A DNA stretch of 64,000 nt, from assembly GCF_001636315.1 (NCBI RefSeq), contig NZ_KV440949.1:2223203-2287202 (forward strand), read 5' to 3'. A model generated the notes under the pieces. The model made no database searches. It was not told where the DNA came from and was given only the letters and a program-made list of their open reading frames with translations. How positions within the stretch are numbered: the first letter of the stretch is position 1; every line of letters starts with the position of its first letter. Positions 52,346 through 60,852 of the stretch are shown in pieces. Source of the DNA: Neobacillus mesonae (GTDB taxonomy: Bacteria; Bacillota; Bacilli; Bacillales; Cytobacillaceae). Position numbers and translations under genes: made by a program.

Positions 52346-53200
52346 TTGAGAAGAAATTGGTTACCTGCTCTAGGTGCTCTTGCATTAGGCATCGGTGTGA
52401 TGACTGGCGGAGGGACTGCCTTTGCGAAAGAAAAACATAAGGATATTTTAAATGTATCACACCGTGGTGCTTCAGGTCATGCTCCTGAACACACTTTAAT
52501 ATCCTATGACATGGGAGAAAAAATGCACGGCGACTATATTGAAATTGACTTGCAAATGACTAAGGGTGGACAATTAATCGCCATGCACGATGAGAAAGTT
52601 GATCGGACGACAGGTGGGACAGGCTTTGTTAAGGATTACACATTAGAGGAAATCAAGCAATTAGACGCAGGAAGCTGGTTTAACGAAAAATATCCACAAT
52701 ACGCTAATCCAGATTATGCAGGGGTAAAAGTGCCAACTCTTGAAGAGATCTTCCAAAAATTCGGCAAAAACAACCAATATTATATTGAAACAAAGTCACC
52801 AGAAATTTATCCAGGTATGGAAAAGGAACTTTTACGTCTCATCGATAAGTATGGTATCGATAAAGAGACACTTCTTGTTCAATCTTTTAGCCCACAAAGC
52901 TTAGAAATTATGCATAAACTTGACCCATCTGTTAAGCTAGTTCAATTATTATCTTATAAAACAAATACGGCAATAACAGATGAAGAAATTGCAGCCATTA
53001 AAGAGTATGCAATGGGAGTAGGTCCTAACCACACATATTTAAACGAAGAATACGTACAAAAGGTCGTTAACAACGGGCTGGAAATCCATCCATATACAGT
53101 AAATGATAAAGAAAGAATGGCGCAGTTAATTGACTGGGGTGTTACAGGAATGTTCACAAACTTCCCAGACTTACTTCATGAAGTTAAGAAAGGTAAATAA
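52346..53200 (+). CDS. glpQ: Secreted glycerophosphodiester phosphodiesterase
   Basis: 284 residues. Signal peptide of about 30 residues ending TGGGTAFA-KEK. GDPD hallmarks: SHRGASGHAPEHT with catalytic His, EIDLQMTKGGQLIAMHDEKVDRTTGG, YIETKSPEIYPGME, LVQSFSPQSLEIMH and HPYTVND..WGVTGMFTNFPD. Hydrolyses glycerophosphodiesters, and in B. subtilis degrades glycerol-phosphate teichoic acid during phosphate starvation. TTG 52346 (GGAG 9 bases ahead) gives MRRNW, like the B. subtilis start; the TTG at 52331 and ATG at 52337 are less well placed. Confidence 0.93.
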   Translation: MRRNWLPALGALALGIGVMTGGGTAFAKEKHKDILNVSHRGASGHAPEHTLISYDMGEKMHGDYIEIDLQMTKGGQLIAMHDEKVDRTTGGTGFVKDYTLEEIKQLDAGSWFNEKYPQYANPDYAGVKVPTLEEIFQKFGKNNQYYIETKSPEIYPGMEKELLRLIDKYGIDKETLLVQSFSPQSLEIMHKLDPSVKLVQLLSYKTNTAITDEEIAAIKEYAMGVGPNHTYLNEEYVQKVVNNGLEIHPYTVNDKERMAQLIDWGVTGMFTNFPDLLHEVKKGK

Positions 53201-53219
53201 GTTCCTTTTAGTACAATCG

Positions 53220-53250
53220 AAGGGGGAGGAGCAATCCTCTCCCTTTCTTT
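53220..53250 (+). terminator. Terminator of glpQ
   Basis: AAGGGGGAGGA pairs with TCCTCTCCCTT around GCAA, followed by TCTTTG. Confidence 0.7.
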
Positions 53251-53360
53251 GTTTGTCCAGGTTTGATCTTATTGATAGGTGATTATCAAAGTTGCTGTTT
53301 ATTTACGAATAGGTGCTCATTCATTGCATAGCAGCGGGTTTTTCTTGCGTGGGGGTGCTT

Positions 53361-53444
53361 GTTAATTGCGGATACGCTGCTGTTACTTCCGGATGAACGC
53401 TCGTTACTTACGGATACGCTGCTGTTACTTGCACGGTATCCTGG
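53361..53444. repeat. Two tandem 42-base units
   Basis: Both units (53361 and 53403) contain GCGGATACGCTGCTGTTACTT or ACGGATACGCTGCTGTTACTT within their first 28 bases. Similar broken pieces (GTTGCTGTTTATTTACG) precede them. No coding role is apparent. Confidence 0.7.
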
Positions 53445-53560
53445 TAAAAGCAGTCGTTCTTGTACAAGCACCTAATCTAGGCCGCTCTAATTACCTGAAT
53501 CCCAGCGGATATAAACAAATTGCTCCTGTGATCGAACCGATCGTTGATGAGATAATCACA
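53441..53560 (+). pseudogene. Possible C-terminal scrap of an SGNH/GDSL hydrolase
   Basis: The plus-strand translation ..NYLNPSGYKQIAPVIEPIVD.. resembles the final HPNxxGYxxIA block of GDSL hydrolases (here NPSGY without the His). It joins directly to the 42-base repeats. The rest of 53445-53742 contains nothing else I can support. Confidence 0.3.
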
Positions 53561-53742
53561 CCTGTAACACTAAGATTTTGTTTCGTATGTCATATATCCG
53601 CCAAACGTAAGAATCACTTCTGACGGTATCGGGGGGAAAACATTTTCTAATGCAATTAAAAAAAAGATCCCAAAATAACCAGACTGCTCTATTATATCTT
53701 TAATCAAGGACCCCATAATTTCCTCCAGTATCTCGATCCGGG

Positions 53743-54423
53743 CTATTTACGCTGTCTGAAGAAATGCCGGCTTACCCGCCCGGGAAATTCCCCCAACACA
53801 AAACTTGCTAAGTTAATTCGGCAGTACCAATGTTTTATTACTTCAAGAAGCCATAAAGGTACTTGTTTGCCCGAAATATAGTGATAAAAGTTTTTATATG
53901 CCCACAGAAGGTGTTCCCAACGTTGGTCGTTTCCCTTTTTGATATATTCCGATACGTCTAGAACTTTTCCTCTTCCATTTTGCAAAAGGATGTTTTTTAG
54001 ATGAATATCTCTAGGATTCAAACCTTGACTACGGACATACTCCCGAGCCTCCTCTACGTCCAGAATCGCTTGTTCAGTGATCGGAATGCCTTGCAATAAA
54101 CAATCATATAAAGTTACCCCTTGTTCGAAACTTAAAACGATATAGTTCGTTCCGTTCCCATAAAGTTTTGGGAAATAACGGGACCCTTTTAAATGTTCGT
54201 AGACATATTCCTCCACTTCTTTTTTCTTTAATGCTTGATCGGAATATACCTTAAATACATAGTTAGGGGTCTTATGATAATGAAAAACAGCAGCATCCGT
54301 TCCGATTCCGATGCATTTCAGACCTTTAACAGACCCAATAATATCAACAGGTTGATTATTTTCATTACCTATCACTTTAATGTTCCTGAGTGCTTCATCT
54401 GCCAGTTTCCAATCTAGTATCAT
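53743..54423 (-). CDS. Protein-kinase-like protein (YrzF-like)
   Basis: 226 residues. A small eukaryote-like kinase fold: GIGTDAAVFHY (glycine loop), YVFKVYSD (lysine), LYGNGTNYIVLSFEQGVTL hinge, LNPRDIHLKNILL (catalytic loop with D and N, HRD changed to PRD), and KVLDVSEYI in place of DFG. The end is basic (RVSRHFFRQRK). It matches the YrzF type of B. subtilis, whose substrate is not known to me. AAGGGG lies 6 bases before ATG 54423. Confidence 0.8.
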   Translation of the reverse strand: MILDWKLADEALRNIKVIGNENNQPVDIIGSVKGLKCIGIGTDAAVFHYHKTPNYVFKVYSDQALKKKEVEEYVYEHLKGSRYFPKLYGNGTNYIVLSFEQGVTLYDCLLQGIPITEQAILDVEEAREYVRSQGLNPRDIHLKNILLQNGRGKVLDVSEYIKKGNDQRWEHLLWAYKNFYHYISGKQVPLWLLEVIKHWYCRINLASFVLGEFPGRVSRHFFRQRK

Positions 54424-54589
54424 GAAAATCCCCTTTTTGTATCGCATTTTATTTTGCCAACAAATCCACTTCCCAATTTCAGGCTCAAAACTAGTGTATG
54501 TTTTTCTAAAGTTATACGATTAATTAAAAGGCAGGTTTCGGAAATTAGCCTAAATGATTCGAATGGCCCCCTTGTCCTGCCGATTAAAT

Positions 54590-54721
54590 TTATTGGTTTT
54601 TTAATTTTGTATGTTTTGCATCAAGCCGCGCCTCAATTTTTTCCAGCTGCTGCTTATCCTTTAACAGCTCTTCTTTATTTTTTTTTACCAATTCTAAAAA
54701 CGTTACTTTTCTTTTTCTCAT
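54590..54721 (-). CDS. FbpB-family small basic protein
   Basis: 43 residues: MRKRKVTFLELVKKNKEELL then KDKQQLEKIEARLDAKHTKL and a short tail. The pattern RKR..F.ELV..NK.E.L.D...LE.IE is that of FbpB, a Fur-controlled partner of the iron-sparing sRNA FsrA in B. subtilis. A GAGAGAGGG site precedes the ATG. No Fur box is visible; instead a manganese riboswitch with two terminators lies upstream on the same strand. Too short for routine ORF lists. The kinase-like gene follows in the same direction. Confidence 0.7.
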   Translation of the reverse strand: MRKRKVTFLELVKKNKEELLKDKQQLEKIEARLDAKHTKLKNQ

Positions 54722-54784
54722 TTTCCCTCTCTCCAGTCTTTTAAAAGTTGATATATTAGTCCTTTTCCTAATTAAAAAACAAAA

Positions 54785-54816
54785 AAACCTTTACCAGATA
54801 TATGGCAAAGGTTTTT
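54785..54816 (-). terminator. Second terminator downstream of the riboswitch
   Basis: AAACCTTTGCC pairs with GGTAAAGGTTT on the minus strand, followed by TTTTGTTTTTT. It is a near copy of the riboswitch terminator at 54824-54857. Confidence 0.85.
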
Positions 54817-54823
54817 AAAACAT

Positions 54824-54940
54824 AAAAGACCTTTACCAAGTAGGCAAAGGTCTTGCTAACAACGAAGTCGTTGCCAACAAAGCCGGGAGTTCTAAAATCT
54901 CCGAAATGACGACTCTGCTGTAAAAGCTACTCCCCTTTAG
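54824..54940 (-). ncRNA. yybP-ykoY manganese riboswitch with its terminator
   Basis: On the minus strand the aptamer begins AAAGGGGAGTAGC (54938-54926), continues with GAGTCGTCATTTCGG and CCCGGCTTTGTTGGCAACG, and ends with GTTAGCAAGACCTTTGCC; these are the conserved metal-binding blocks of the class. The closing CCTTT pairs with the opening AAAGG as P1, and also forms the 5' arm of a terminator (AAGACCTTT.CC / GG.AAAGGTCTT, 54824-54857). Mn2+ binding is known to stabilise P1 and so to switch expression on. Usual targets are Mn exporters; here the next gene is FbpB-like. Confidence 0.92.
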
Positions 54941-54965
54941 GAGAACTATTCAAATAATTATATTT

Positions 54966-54995
54966 AATATAATCGATTAGCTGTAAATTTGTCAA
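54966..54995 (-). promoter_or_regulatory. Promoter of the riboswitch transcript
   Basis: TTGACA (54995-54990) and TATATT (54971-54966) with an 18-base spacer, or TTATAT with 17, lie just upstream of the aptamer on the minus strand. Confidence 0.7.
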
Positions 54996-55047
54996 ATAAT
55001 ATTGGAGGGTCTACTGTCTCCTCCGACTACACACTCAACTCTAAAAC

Positions 55048-56283
55048 TTATTCCGAAATGGACTGGATAATGTTCGCAACCTCTTTCTCTAACTCTGCGG
55101 GTTCGTTTGCATAATTATAAATTCCTAAAAATTTCTCTATTGCTGTCGGATGGGAACTAATCAATTTGTTGATCGTATCTTGTTGCTCAGTGATTGGTTC
55201 ATTCTTTGAAATTTCATAACCCATATGAAACCTGACCATAAACTCATTTTCTATTGCTGTTTGATATTGTTCACTAAATTGATTCCAGGTCATCATTTGA
55301 CCCTTATTTTTGGATAACACGCCGGCTAATATACGGGCGCCACATATTGCATCATGGATCCCCTGTGCCATGCTGGGGTCTTTAAAACAAACTGCATCCC
55401 CAACCAACGCCCATCCTTTTCCCATACCTTTATACCAGTAGTTATCATATCCGAGTATACCTTTGATTGGTCCTGCTAGTTCTGCTTTTGCCAAACGATC
55501 TCCAATGGTTGTATTCGGAAAGTAGTTTGTCAAAAAATGACGCAGGGTTTCTTCCGGCTTTAACTTAAACCTCTCTTTCAATTCTTTATTTTCTAAAGGA
55601 AAAATGCCAACGATTACACATAAATCATCATTCGTTGGGAAGAGAATAGCTGTGGCATCTTTTCTCCTATATACTTCAAACTTAGGTCTATGATTGTGAG
55701 CGATCCTGCGAAAATAACCGTAATAGATACCGACTTTACTAGAAACACTTATTTTGAGCTCACTCTTTACCAATCTGCGAATGGTGGACGCTCTGCCATC
55801 TGCCCCGACTACAATATTAGCATAAAAAATTTTTTCGACCTTGTTGTCATTCAAGCCTTTAATACCTATAACCGCCTCATCATCTTGGATCACATCCGTC
55901 ACACGAAACCCTTCTAAGACAGATATATTCCCATGAGATTTGGCCTGTTCAAGCATGATATGATCAAGATACGTTCTTTTGATACAATAACAACTGTCTT
56001 CTTTATGAACTTCAGGAATGATCCCTTCTATCACAGTATCCTCAAATTGAAATTTAATATCCCGTACAGGGGTGACGTTCAATTCAAGTAACTTTTCCAT
56101 GACACCAAGTTCTCGCAGCAGAGCAACGGTGTTATTGAAAAAGGTATGAGTAGACAAGGTGTCGCTAGGAAACGTTGAGCGGTCAATTAACAACACATGA
56201 AAACCTGCCTTAGCAAGGTAGATTGCAAGAGCAGAGCCGGCACATCTTGCCCCGGTAATGATTACATCATACCTCTTATCCAA
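55048..56283 (-). CDS. FAD-dependent oxidoreductase (geranylgeranyl-reductase/monooxygenase type)
   Basis: 411 residues. VIITGARCAGSALAIYLAKAGF is the FAD-binding start in the GARCAGS form, VVGADGRASTIRR the DG motif, and WALVGDAVCFKDPSMAQGIHDAICGA the GD motif. PHBH-like FAD monooxygenases and halogenase/reductase relatives share these. TTG 56283 with GAGGTGA 8 bases upstream; no other start fits. It stands alone. Substrate unknown. Confidence 0.85.
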   Translation of the reverse strand: MDKRYDVIITGARCAGSALAIYLAKAGFHVLLIDRSTFPSDTLSTHTFFNNTVALLRELGVMEKLLELNVTPVRDIKFQFEDTVIEGIIPEVHKEDSCYCIKRTYLDHIMLEQAKSHGNISVLEGFRVTDVIQDDEAVIGIKGLNDNKVEKIFYANIVVGADGRASTIRRLVKSELKISVSSKVGIYYGYFRRIAHNHRPKFEVYRRKDATAILFPTNDDLCVIVGIFPLENKELKERFKLKPEETLRHFLTNYFPNTTIGDRLAKAELAGPIKGILGYDNYWYKGMGKGWALVGDAVCFKDPSMAQGIHDAICGARILAGVLSKNKGQMMTWNQFSEQYQTAIENEFMVRFHMGYEISKNEPITEQQDTINKLISSHPTAIEKFLGIYNYANEPAELEKEVANIIQSISE

Positions 56284-56573
56284 ATACCATTCACCTCACA
56301 TATTTTATCAACATTTATTTGTTGCTAAAAGGAACATGTGGCAGTTTCTTTTATTGAAAAAAGTGTACCAAATTAATCATTTAATGCATTTTTCAAGAGA
56401 ATATCACGATGTCTTGGCAAGGATAATTCCCTTTCTATATATTTACTTACAAATCCCGTACACAATAACCATCCCCTTAACATTCTTGGGGTGAATTTAC
56501 AAATTATATATTCTATATAAGGAAAAGATATGAAAAAAACGCTTCATACGCTTTTGTTGGTTGCGGTTGTATA
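56284..56573. other. Intergenic stretch upstream of the FAD oxidoreductase
   Basis: A 78-codon plus-strand frame (56258-56494) overlaps the oxidoreductase start and has no ribosome binding site; I reject it. Nothing else is supported. Confidence 0.4.
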
Positions 56574-56607
56574 AGAAAAAAGCGATCCTCCCGTTATGGA
56601 AGCATCG
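56574..56607 (-). terminator. Terminator of the small basic gene
   Basis: On the minus strand GCGATGCTTCC pairs imperfectly with GGAGGATCGC, followed by TTTTTTCTTAT. Confidence 0.7.
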
Positions 56608-56617
56608 CACTCTGTCA

Positions 56618-56788
56618 TTATTCCTGGGCTGGTTTTTCATTTTTATAGGATTCTTTTGGCTTTGCCAATTGTTCCTGATCGTCATTAATCAAACGGTTTC
56701 CAAAACTCGGGAGTGACTTTTCTTCTTTCCGTTCTTTCCTCTTTCTTAGCCAATCTCGAACCCGTCTACACAACCTTCGCTTCTTCAT
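56618..56788 (-). CDS. Small basic hypothetical protein
   Basis: 56 residues, shorter than a usual ORF cut-off. Starts MKKRRLCRRVRDWLRKRKER, then an acidic/polar tail with FGNRLINDDQEQLAKP. GGGGTGA lies 6 bases before the ATG and a terminator follows the stop, so it looks like a real gene. I recognise no family. Confidence 0.55.
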   Translation of the reverse strand: MKKRRLCRRVRDWLRKRKERKEEKSLPSFGNRLINDDQEQLAKPKESYKNEKPAQE

Positions 56789-57077
56789 TGTTCTTCACCC
56801 CAATCACCTTCATCATTTTCCTTCGGCATACTTTGGGTTTCTATTTTAATACTAACATGATACTTACGGATTAACTGTTTATTCTTCTTATTCTTTTTAT
56901 ATTCTTGAACAAACCTTCCCCTTTAAAGGATATTAATTCTCCTCTTAACCAAATCTGAAGATTAAGTGCAGAAGCTATACCTAGCCTGTAATAAAAATGT
57001 TAGCATTCTGTTACCGTCCTACAGTTGATGTTGGGCATCTGAAGGTATAGACTTTACTTACTTGAGGAGTGATTGAG

Positions 57078-57392
57078 ATGGGATCAGTAACAGTGGATCA
57101 GCTGAGTTTCAAAAAAAGATTATCGATGATTGAGCAATTTGCAATCAAAGATTTCTTGTTTAAATTGGTCGGTGAACCAACAGAAGGAATAGATGATTTT
57201 CTACCGCTTGAGTATACAGAGGATGTCTTTGCGAAGATGGAGGCAAAACTGGTACCAGGTTTAGTTATGAATAATGATGAACATTTCAGATATGCCACAA
57301 TAACAGAATCTAATCAAATTGTTATAGCCGTTTTAGATTCGAATAAAGAGTTAAAACATAGAATCATTTCTCTGGATAAGCTAAATAACTAA
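57078..57392 (+). CDS. Hypothetical cytoplasmic protein
   Basis: 104 residues. GAGGAG lies 8 bases before ATG 57078; the GTG at 57069 overlaps that site. Sequence shows an N-terminal helix (LSFKKRLSMIEQFAIKDFLF) and a small alpha/beta part ending HRIISLDKLNN. No family recognised. A 21-codon frame (57435-57500) and a terminator follow. Confidence 0.65.
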   Translation: MGSVTVDQLSFKKRLSMIEQFAIKDFLFKLVGEPTEGIDDFLPLEYTEDVFAKMEAKLVPGLVMNNDEHFRYATITESNQIVIAVLDSNKELKHRIISLDKLNN

Positions 57393-57498
57393 AATATGGG
57401 TTAATCCTAAAATCGCTTAATTAAAGTAGATGTCATGAACCATAGATACACATTTCAAGAAATTGTCTCAACTATTAAAGAAAATACAGATAAGCAAT

Positions 57499-57536
57499 AA
57501 AGCCATTCCTGCACACTTAAGGAATGGCTTTTTTCT
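57499..57536 (+). terminator. Intrinsic terminator
   Basis: AAGCCATTCCT pairs with AGGAATGGCTT, followed by TTTTCTATT. Confidence 0.85.
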
Positions 57537-57608
57537 ATTATAAAAAAGTTACAGAAAAACCTTCTTTTGTAATCCGATCTTTCTTTACTACCCACCCATT
57601 AGCTTAAA

Positions 57609-57645
57609 GAATCCAGCCGCTAAAAAGGGGGCTGGATTCTTTAAC
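57609..57645. terminator. Bidirectional hairpin after the PBP gene
   Basis: GAATCCAGCC pairs perfectly with GGCTGGATTC; T-rich bases follow on both strands. It is placed to end the PBP transcript. Confidence 0.7.
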
Positions 57646-57707
57646 TTTTGTACAACTAGCAAGTTCTCTTCAATGAAAGTGGGACAAGATAAGACAAAAT
57701 ATCTATC

Positions 57708-59957
57708 TTAACCATGATTATGCTTCTCATCCTTTTTTTTATGTTTCTCTTCTTTTTTTCTACGTTTCTCCTCCTCTTTTCTTCGTTTCTCTTCCTCTTT
57801 TTTGAATTCCTTCTCCTCTTTTTTCAGTTCCTTTTCCTTTTTTGGACGTTTCTCTTCTTCTTTTTTATTATTAGGATGTTTTATGACTTTCTCGATTTTT
57901 TTCTTTGGTGGTGGAACTTCTGCAGAACCAATACCTTTTATATAAAGTTCATTATTCACTCTGTAAACACTGTCTGGCTGTTTAAAACTGGATGTGTCCG
58001 TTCCAATTGTTTGCATCATCGCTTTAAACATTAACTGCGAGATTTTCGTCGTATCTCCGCTCAAATAGTTACCCTGGCCGTTTTGAGCATAACCAGTCCA
58101 GACAGCCATGGTGTATTGTGGTGTATACCCTGCGAACCAGCTATCATTTGTCGCGGTGTCTGGGTATCCATATCTAGCACTCGTCTTTGAATCAAAGTTG
58201 GTTGTACCTGTTTTCCCAGCAACATCCAAGCCAGGGACATTGGCCGTTTTTCCTGTCCCGACATTGACGACTGTGCGCAGCATATCCGTTACCATATAAG
58301 AAGTGTAATCATGCATCACACGTTTTGCTTTCCCCGCAAAATGAACGACTTTGCCATCCGGAAAAACAACCTTTTGGACAAAATGCGGTTTATTGTACAT
58401 GCCATTATTGGCAAAAGCGCTGTAGGCGCCTGCCATGTCTAAAGGACTGACGGTATTACTGCCAATCGAGTAGGATTCATATACTTGGTCATTTTTAAAC
58501 GTAATGCCGAGTTGTTCTGCAAATTGCTTTGCCTTATCCATCCCAACTGCACGCATGGTGAGAAGGGCCGGGATGTTATAAGAGTTTTGAAGTGCCGTCC
58601 TTATTGTCATCATGCCATGATATAGATGGTCCCAGTTGGAAATCGACTGGCCGGTTGAATAGGTTGTCGCCGTGTCATTAATCAAATGACCTGTGGACCA
58701 TTTTAAATGTTCAATCGCAGGACCGTAATCAAAAATCGGCTTAAAGGATGATCCTGGTTGTCGTTTGATATCGACGGCAAAATTGTGGCCTAAGAATTGG
58801 GTCTTAAATTCATTTCGCCCGCTCCCTATTGCCCTGACTTCACCTGTTTTTGTATCTAAGAAAACGAATGCCCCCTGAAAATCCGCATCTGGATAGGCAA
58901 TTATTTCATTTGTATGCATCATTTTGTCTGCAAAATTCTGTGCTTTTGGATCAAGGGTCGTATAAATCGATAATCCATCCTCACCGATGTCGACATCCTT
59001 CATCTTTCCCTTTACCTCTTTCACAGCGGCATCCAAAAATGCTTCATAAGGCATACTTTGTTGTGTGTTTTTTTTCACAAGTCCCTCTGTTACAGGAACC
59101 TTTTCCGCTTCTTTCATTTGCTTTTCCGTGATATAGCCATCTCGAAGCATCGAACGTAAGACAATGTGACGGCGATTCGTCGCTGATTCTACGTTTTCCG
59201 GTTTGGTCGGATCGTAATTATTAGGACTTTGCGGCAGTCCGGCTAACATGGCTGCCTGAGCGAGCGTCATTTTTTTCAAATCATTGGCTTCAATCCCATA
59301 GTAATTCTTTGCTGCAGCCGCAACCCCATAAGAGCGGTGGCCAAGGTAGATTTTGTTCAAATACATCATTAAAATATCGTGTTTGGAATACTTTTGCTCC
59401 AGCTGATACGCTAATTTCCATTCTTGTACTTTTCTCTTTAACGTCTTCTCTCGCGTCAAAAATGAGTTTTTAATGACTTGCTGCGTAATCGTACTTCCAC
59501 CTTGAGATCCGAAATTTCCGGTTACGTTCACGAAAATGGCCTTGGCCGTCCTTTTCAGGTCAATCCCATGATGATCATAAAAATGGGAATCCTCGGTGGC
59601 GATAAACGCTTGTTCCAGCACTTTCGGCACTTGATCATAGGTGATTTTTGTCCGCTTTTCCTTTCCGTATTCATAAAGGAAGTTTCCGTCTTTATCGTAA
59701 AATTTTGTGGAAAGTGGATCCACCAGCTTAGAAGGATCCAATGCGGGTGTACCCTTCATCATGGATGCGAACGTAATGGCTCCTGCTCCTGCTGAAACAA
59801 GACCAAGCACCAAACAGACGATCAATACCTTTTTTACGATCGATCCTTTTTTCAACAGTGGCCCTTTATTCGATATCCGGTTACTTCTTTCTTTATTTTG
59901 TGCTGCCTTTTCCGCCCTTTTTCGTTCCTCACGAGATTGATAGGTTTCTTCTGACAT
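57708..59957 (-). CDS. Class A penicillin-binding protein (PBP1A family) with charged tail
   Basis: 749 residues. Cytoplasmic basic N-terminus, one membrane helix (VLIVCLVLGLVSAGAGAITF), GT51 domain with ATEDSHFYDHHGID, GGSTITQQVIKN and KIYLGHRSYGV, then the transpeptidase with RQPGSSFKP (SxxK nucleophile Ser), SYN-type motif at NSYNIPA and GKTGTT. It polymerises and cross-links peptidoglycan. The last 65 residues are almost only Lys, Glu and Arg (KKEEEKRRKEEEKRR..) and end in KHNHG; this may bind wall anionic polymers. Shorter than B. subtilis PonA; PbpF is another possible counterpart. Confidence 0.93.
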   Translation of the reverse strand: MSEETYQSREERKRAEKAAQNKERSNRISNKGPLLKKGSIVKKVLIVCLVLGLVSAGAGAITFASMMKGTPALDPSKLVDPLSTKFYDKDGNFLYEYGKEKRTKITYDQVPKVLEQAFIATEDSHFYDHHGIDLKRTAKAIFVNVTGNFGSQGGSTITQQVIKNSFLTREKTLKRKVQEWKLAYQLEQKYSKHDILMMYLNKIYLGHRSYGVAAAAKNYYGIEANDLKKMTLAQAAMLAGLPQSPNNYDPTKPENVESATNRRHIVLRSMLRDGYITEKQMKEAEKVPVTEGLVKKNTQQSMPYEAFLDAAVKEVKGKMKDVDIGEDGLSIYTTLDPKAQNFADKMMHTNEIIAYPDADFQGAFVFLDTKTGEVRAIGSGRNEFKTQFLGHNFAVDIKRQPGSSFKPIFDYGPAIEHLKWSTGHLINDTATTYSTGQSISNWDHLYHGMMTIRTALQNSYNIPALLTMRAVGMDKAKQFAEQLGITFKNDQVYESYSIGSNTVSPLDMAGAYSAFANNGMYNKPHFVQKVVFPDGKVVHFAGKAKRVMHDYTSYMVTDMLRTVVNVGTGKTANVPGLDVAGKTGTTNFDSKTSARYGYPDTATNDSWFAGYTPQYTMAVWTGYAQNGQGNYLSGDTTKISQLMFKAMMQTIGTDTSSFKQPDSVYRVNNELYIKGIGSAEVPPPKKKIEKVIKHPNNKKEEEKRPKKEKELKKEEKEFKKEEEKRRKEEEKRRKKEEKHKKKDEKHNHG

Positions 59958-60330
59958 TCTTTTTCACTCCTTATGGCGCCTTTCACCACCCGAATTATGT
60001 TAACACAATTCGGACATGTTGAGATCAATTTTCCGTCTATCGTTTTCATGAGCTTGGATATAAATAACTCCCCTATCCAAAACTCATAAACTGGATCTCA
60101 ACCTTTACAAGAGTAACAGATGGACGTTAATAATGCATGAGCCTAATGTACATATTCGTACGAAATCTTAATTTATAAAATATTATCACTGAATGTAAAA
60201 ATACCCTATCACATAAAAATAAAAACCATTTCCTATACAAAAAAAAGCGCCTTCTACCGAAGTAGAAAGCACTTGATATCATCGCATATTCTCGTGTTAT
60301 GATACATCCTGTAAAACGCAAACTAGTGTA
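59958..60330. other. Intergenic stretch upstream of the PBP gene
   Basis: Carries the PBP promoter area and, at 60239-60273, the terminator of the lipoprotein gene. A 64-codon minus-strand frame at 60127-60321 spans the terminator and is not credible. Confidence 0.5.
60239..60273 (-). terminator. Terminator of the TSP3-lipoprotein operon
   Basis: On the minus strand GTGCTTTCTAC-TTCG-GTAGAAGGCGC forms a stem with a TTCG loop, followed by TTTTTTTTG. Confidence 0.85.
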
Positions 60331-60852
60331 TCAGTCAACAAGCTGATCCTCAATAAAATGCATCTGCTTGATGATCCTTCCTTCCTTACTTTTATCATAA
60401 ACAGTGTATTCCTTTTGTGGTTCAGCATCTGACCAAATCATATAGGCAATTAGATCATTCTTATGATGTTCCAGACGATCTGTATTCATGTAACTTTCAT
60501 CAGGCTGCCAGTCTCTTGGCAAATCCTCACTTTCCCTATAAAAGGACAGATCGAAAATCCGGTTTTTGCCTTCTATCCCTTTCATTTCACCTTCAACAGG
60601 ATGATTCTTACTGTATGTTTCAACTAATTCCTTCAACTCGGTTAGATCTTTTGGTGGATTCAGAATCATATAATGCTTTCTAAGAGTCACCACAGCTTCA
60701 TCCTTTTTACCAACAATCTCTTCTGTATTGGCTATTTCGAAAATCTTTGTTTCTCCGTTTGATTCCTTATTTTTTGTACATCCCATTAAGCTTAGTGAAA
60801 TGAAGAGTATACAAATCATTAAAACGATCATTTTTACGTTAATTTTTATCAC
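60331..60852 (-). CDS. Lipoprotein of unknown function
   Basis: 173 residues. Signal peptide MIKINVKMIVLMICILFISL with lipobox SLMGC, so it is lipid-anchored outside the membrane. The mature part (LRKHYMILNPPKDLTELKEL.., YMIWSDAEPQKEYTVYDK) is unfamiliar to me. Its ATG overlaps the stop of the upstream TSP3-repeat gene by four bases, so translation is coupled and the two products may work together at the cell surface. Confidence 0.8.
   Translation of the reverse strand: MIKINVKMIVLMICILFISLSLMGCTKNKESNGETKIFEIANTEEIVGKKDEAVVTLRKHYMILNPPKDLTELKELVETYSKNHPVEGEMKGIEGKNRIFDLSFYRESEDLPRDWQPDESYMNTDRLEHHKNDLIAYMIWSDAEPQKEYTVYDKSKEGRIIKQMHFIEDQLVD

Noticed and set aside
54454..54744. 96-codon plus-strand frame near the riboswitch
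   Set aside because: It is antisense to the FbpB-like gene and has no start signal.
57714..58034. 106-codon Phe/Leu-rich plus-strand frame looking like a membrane protein
   Set aside because: It is the complement of the Lys/Glu-rich PBP tail (AAA/GAA read as TTT/TTC).
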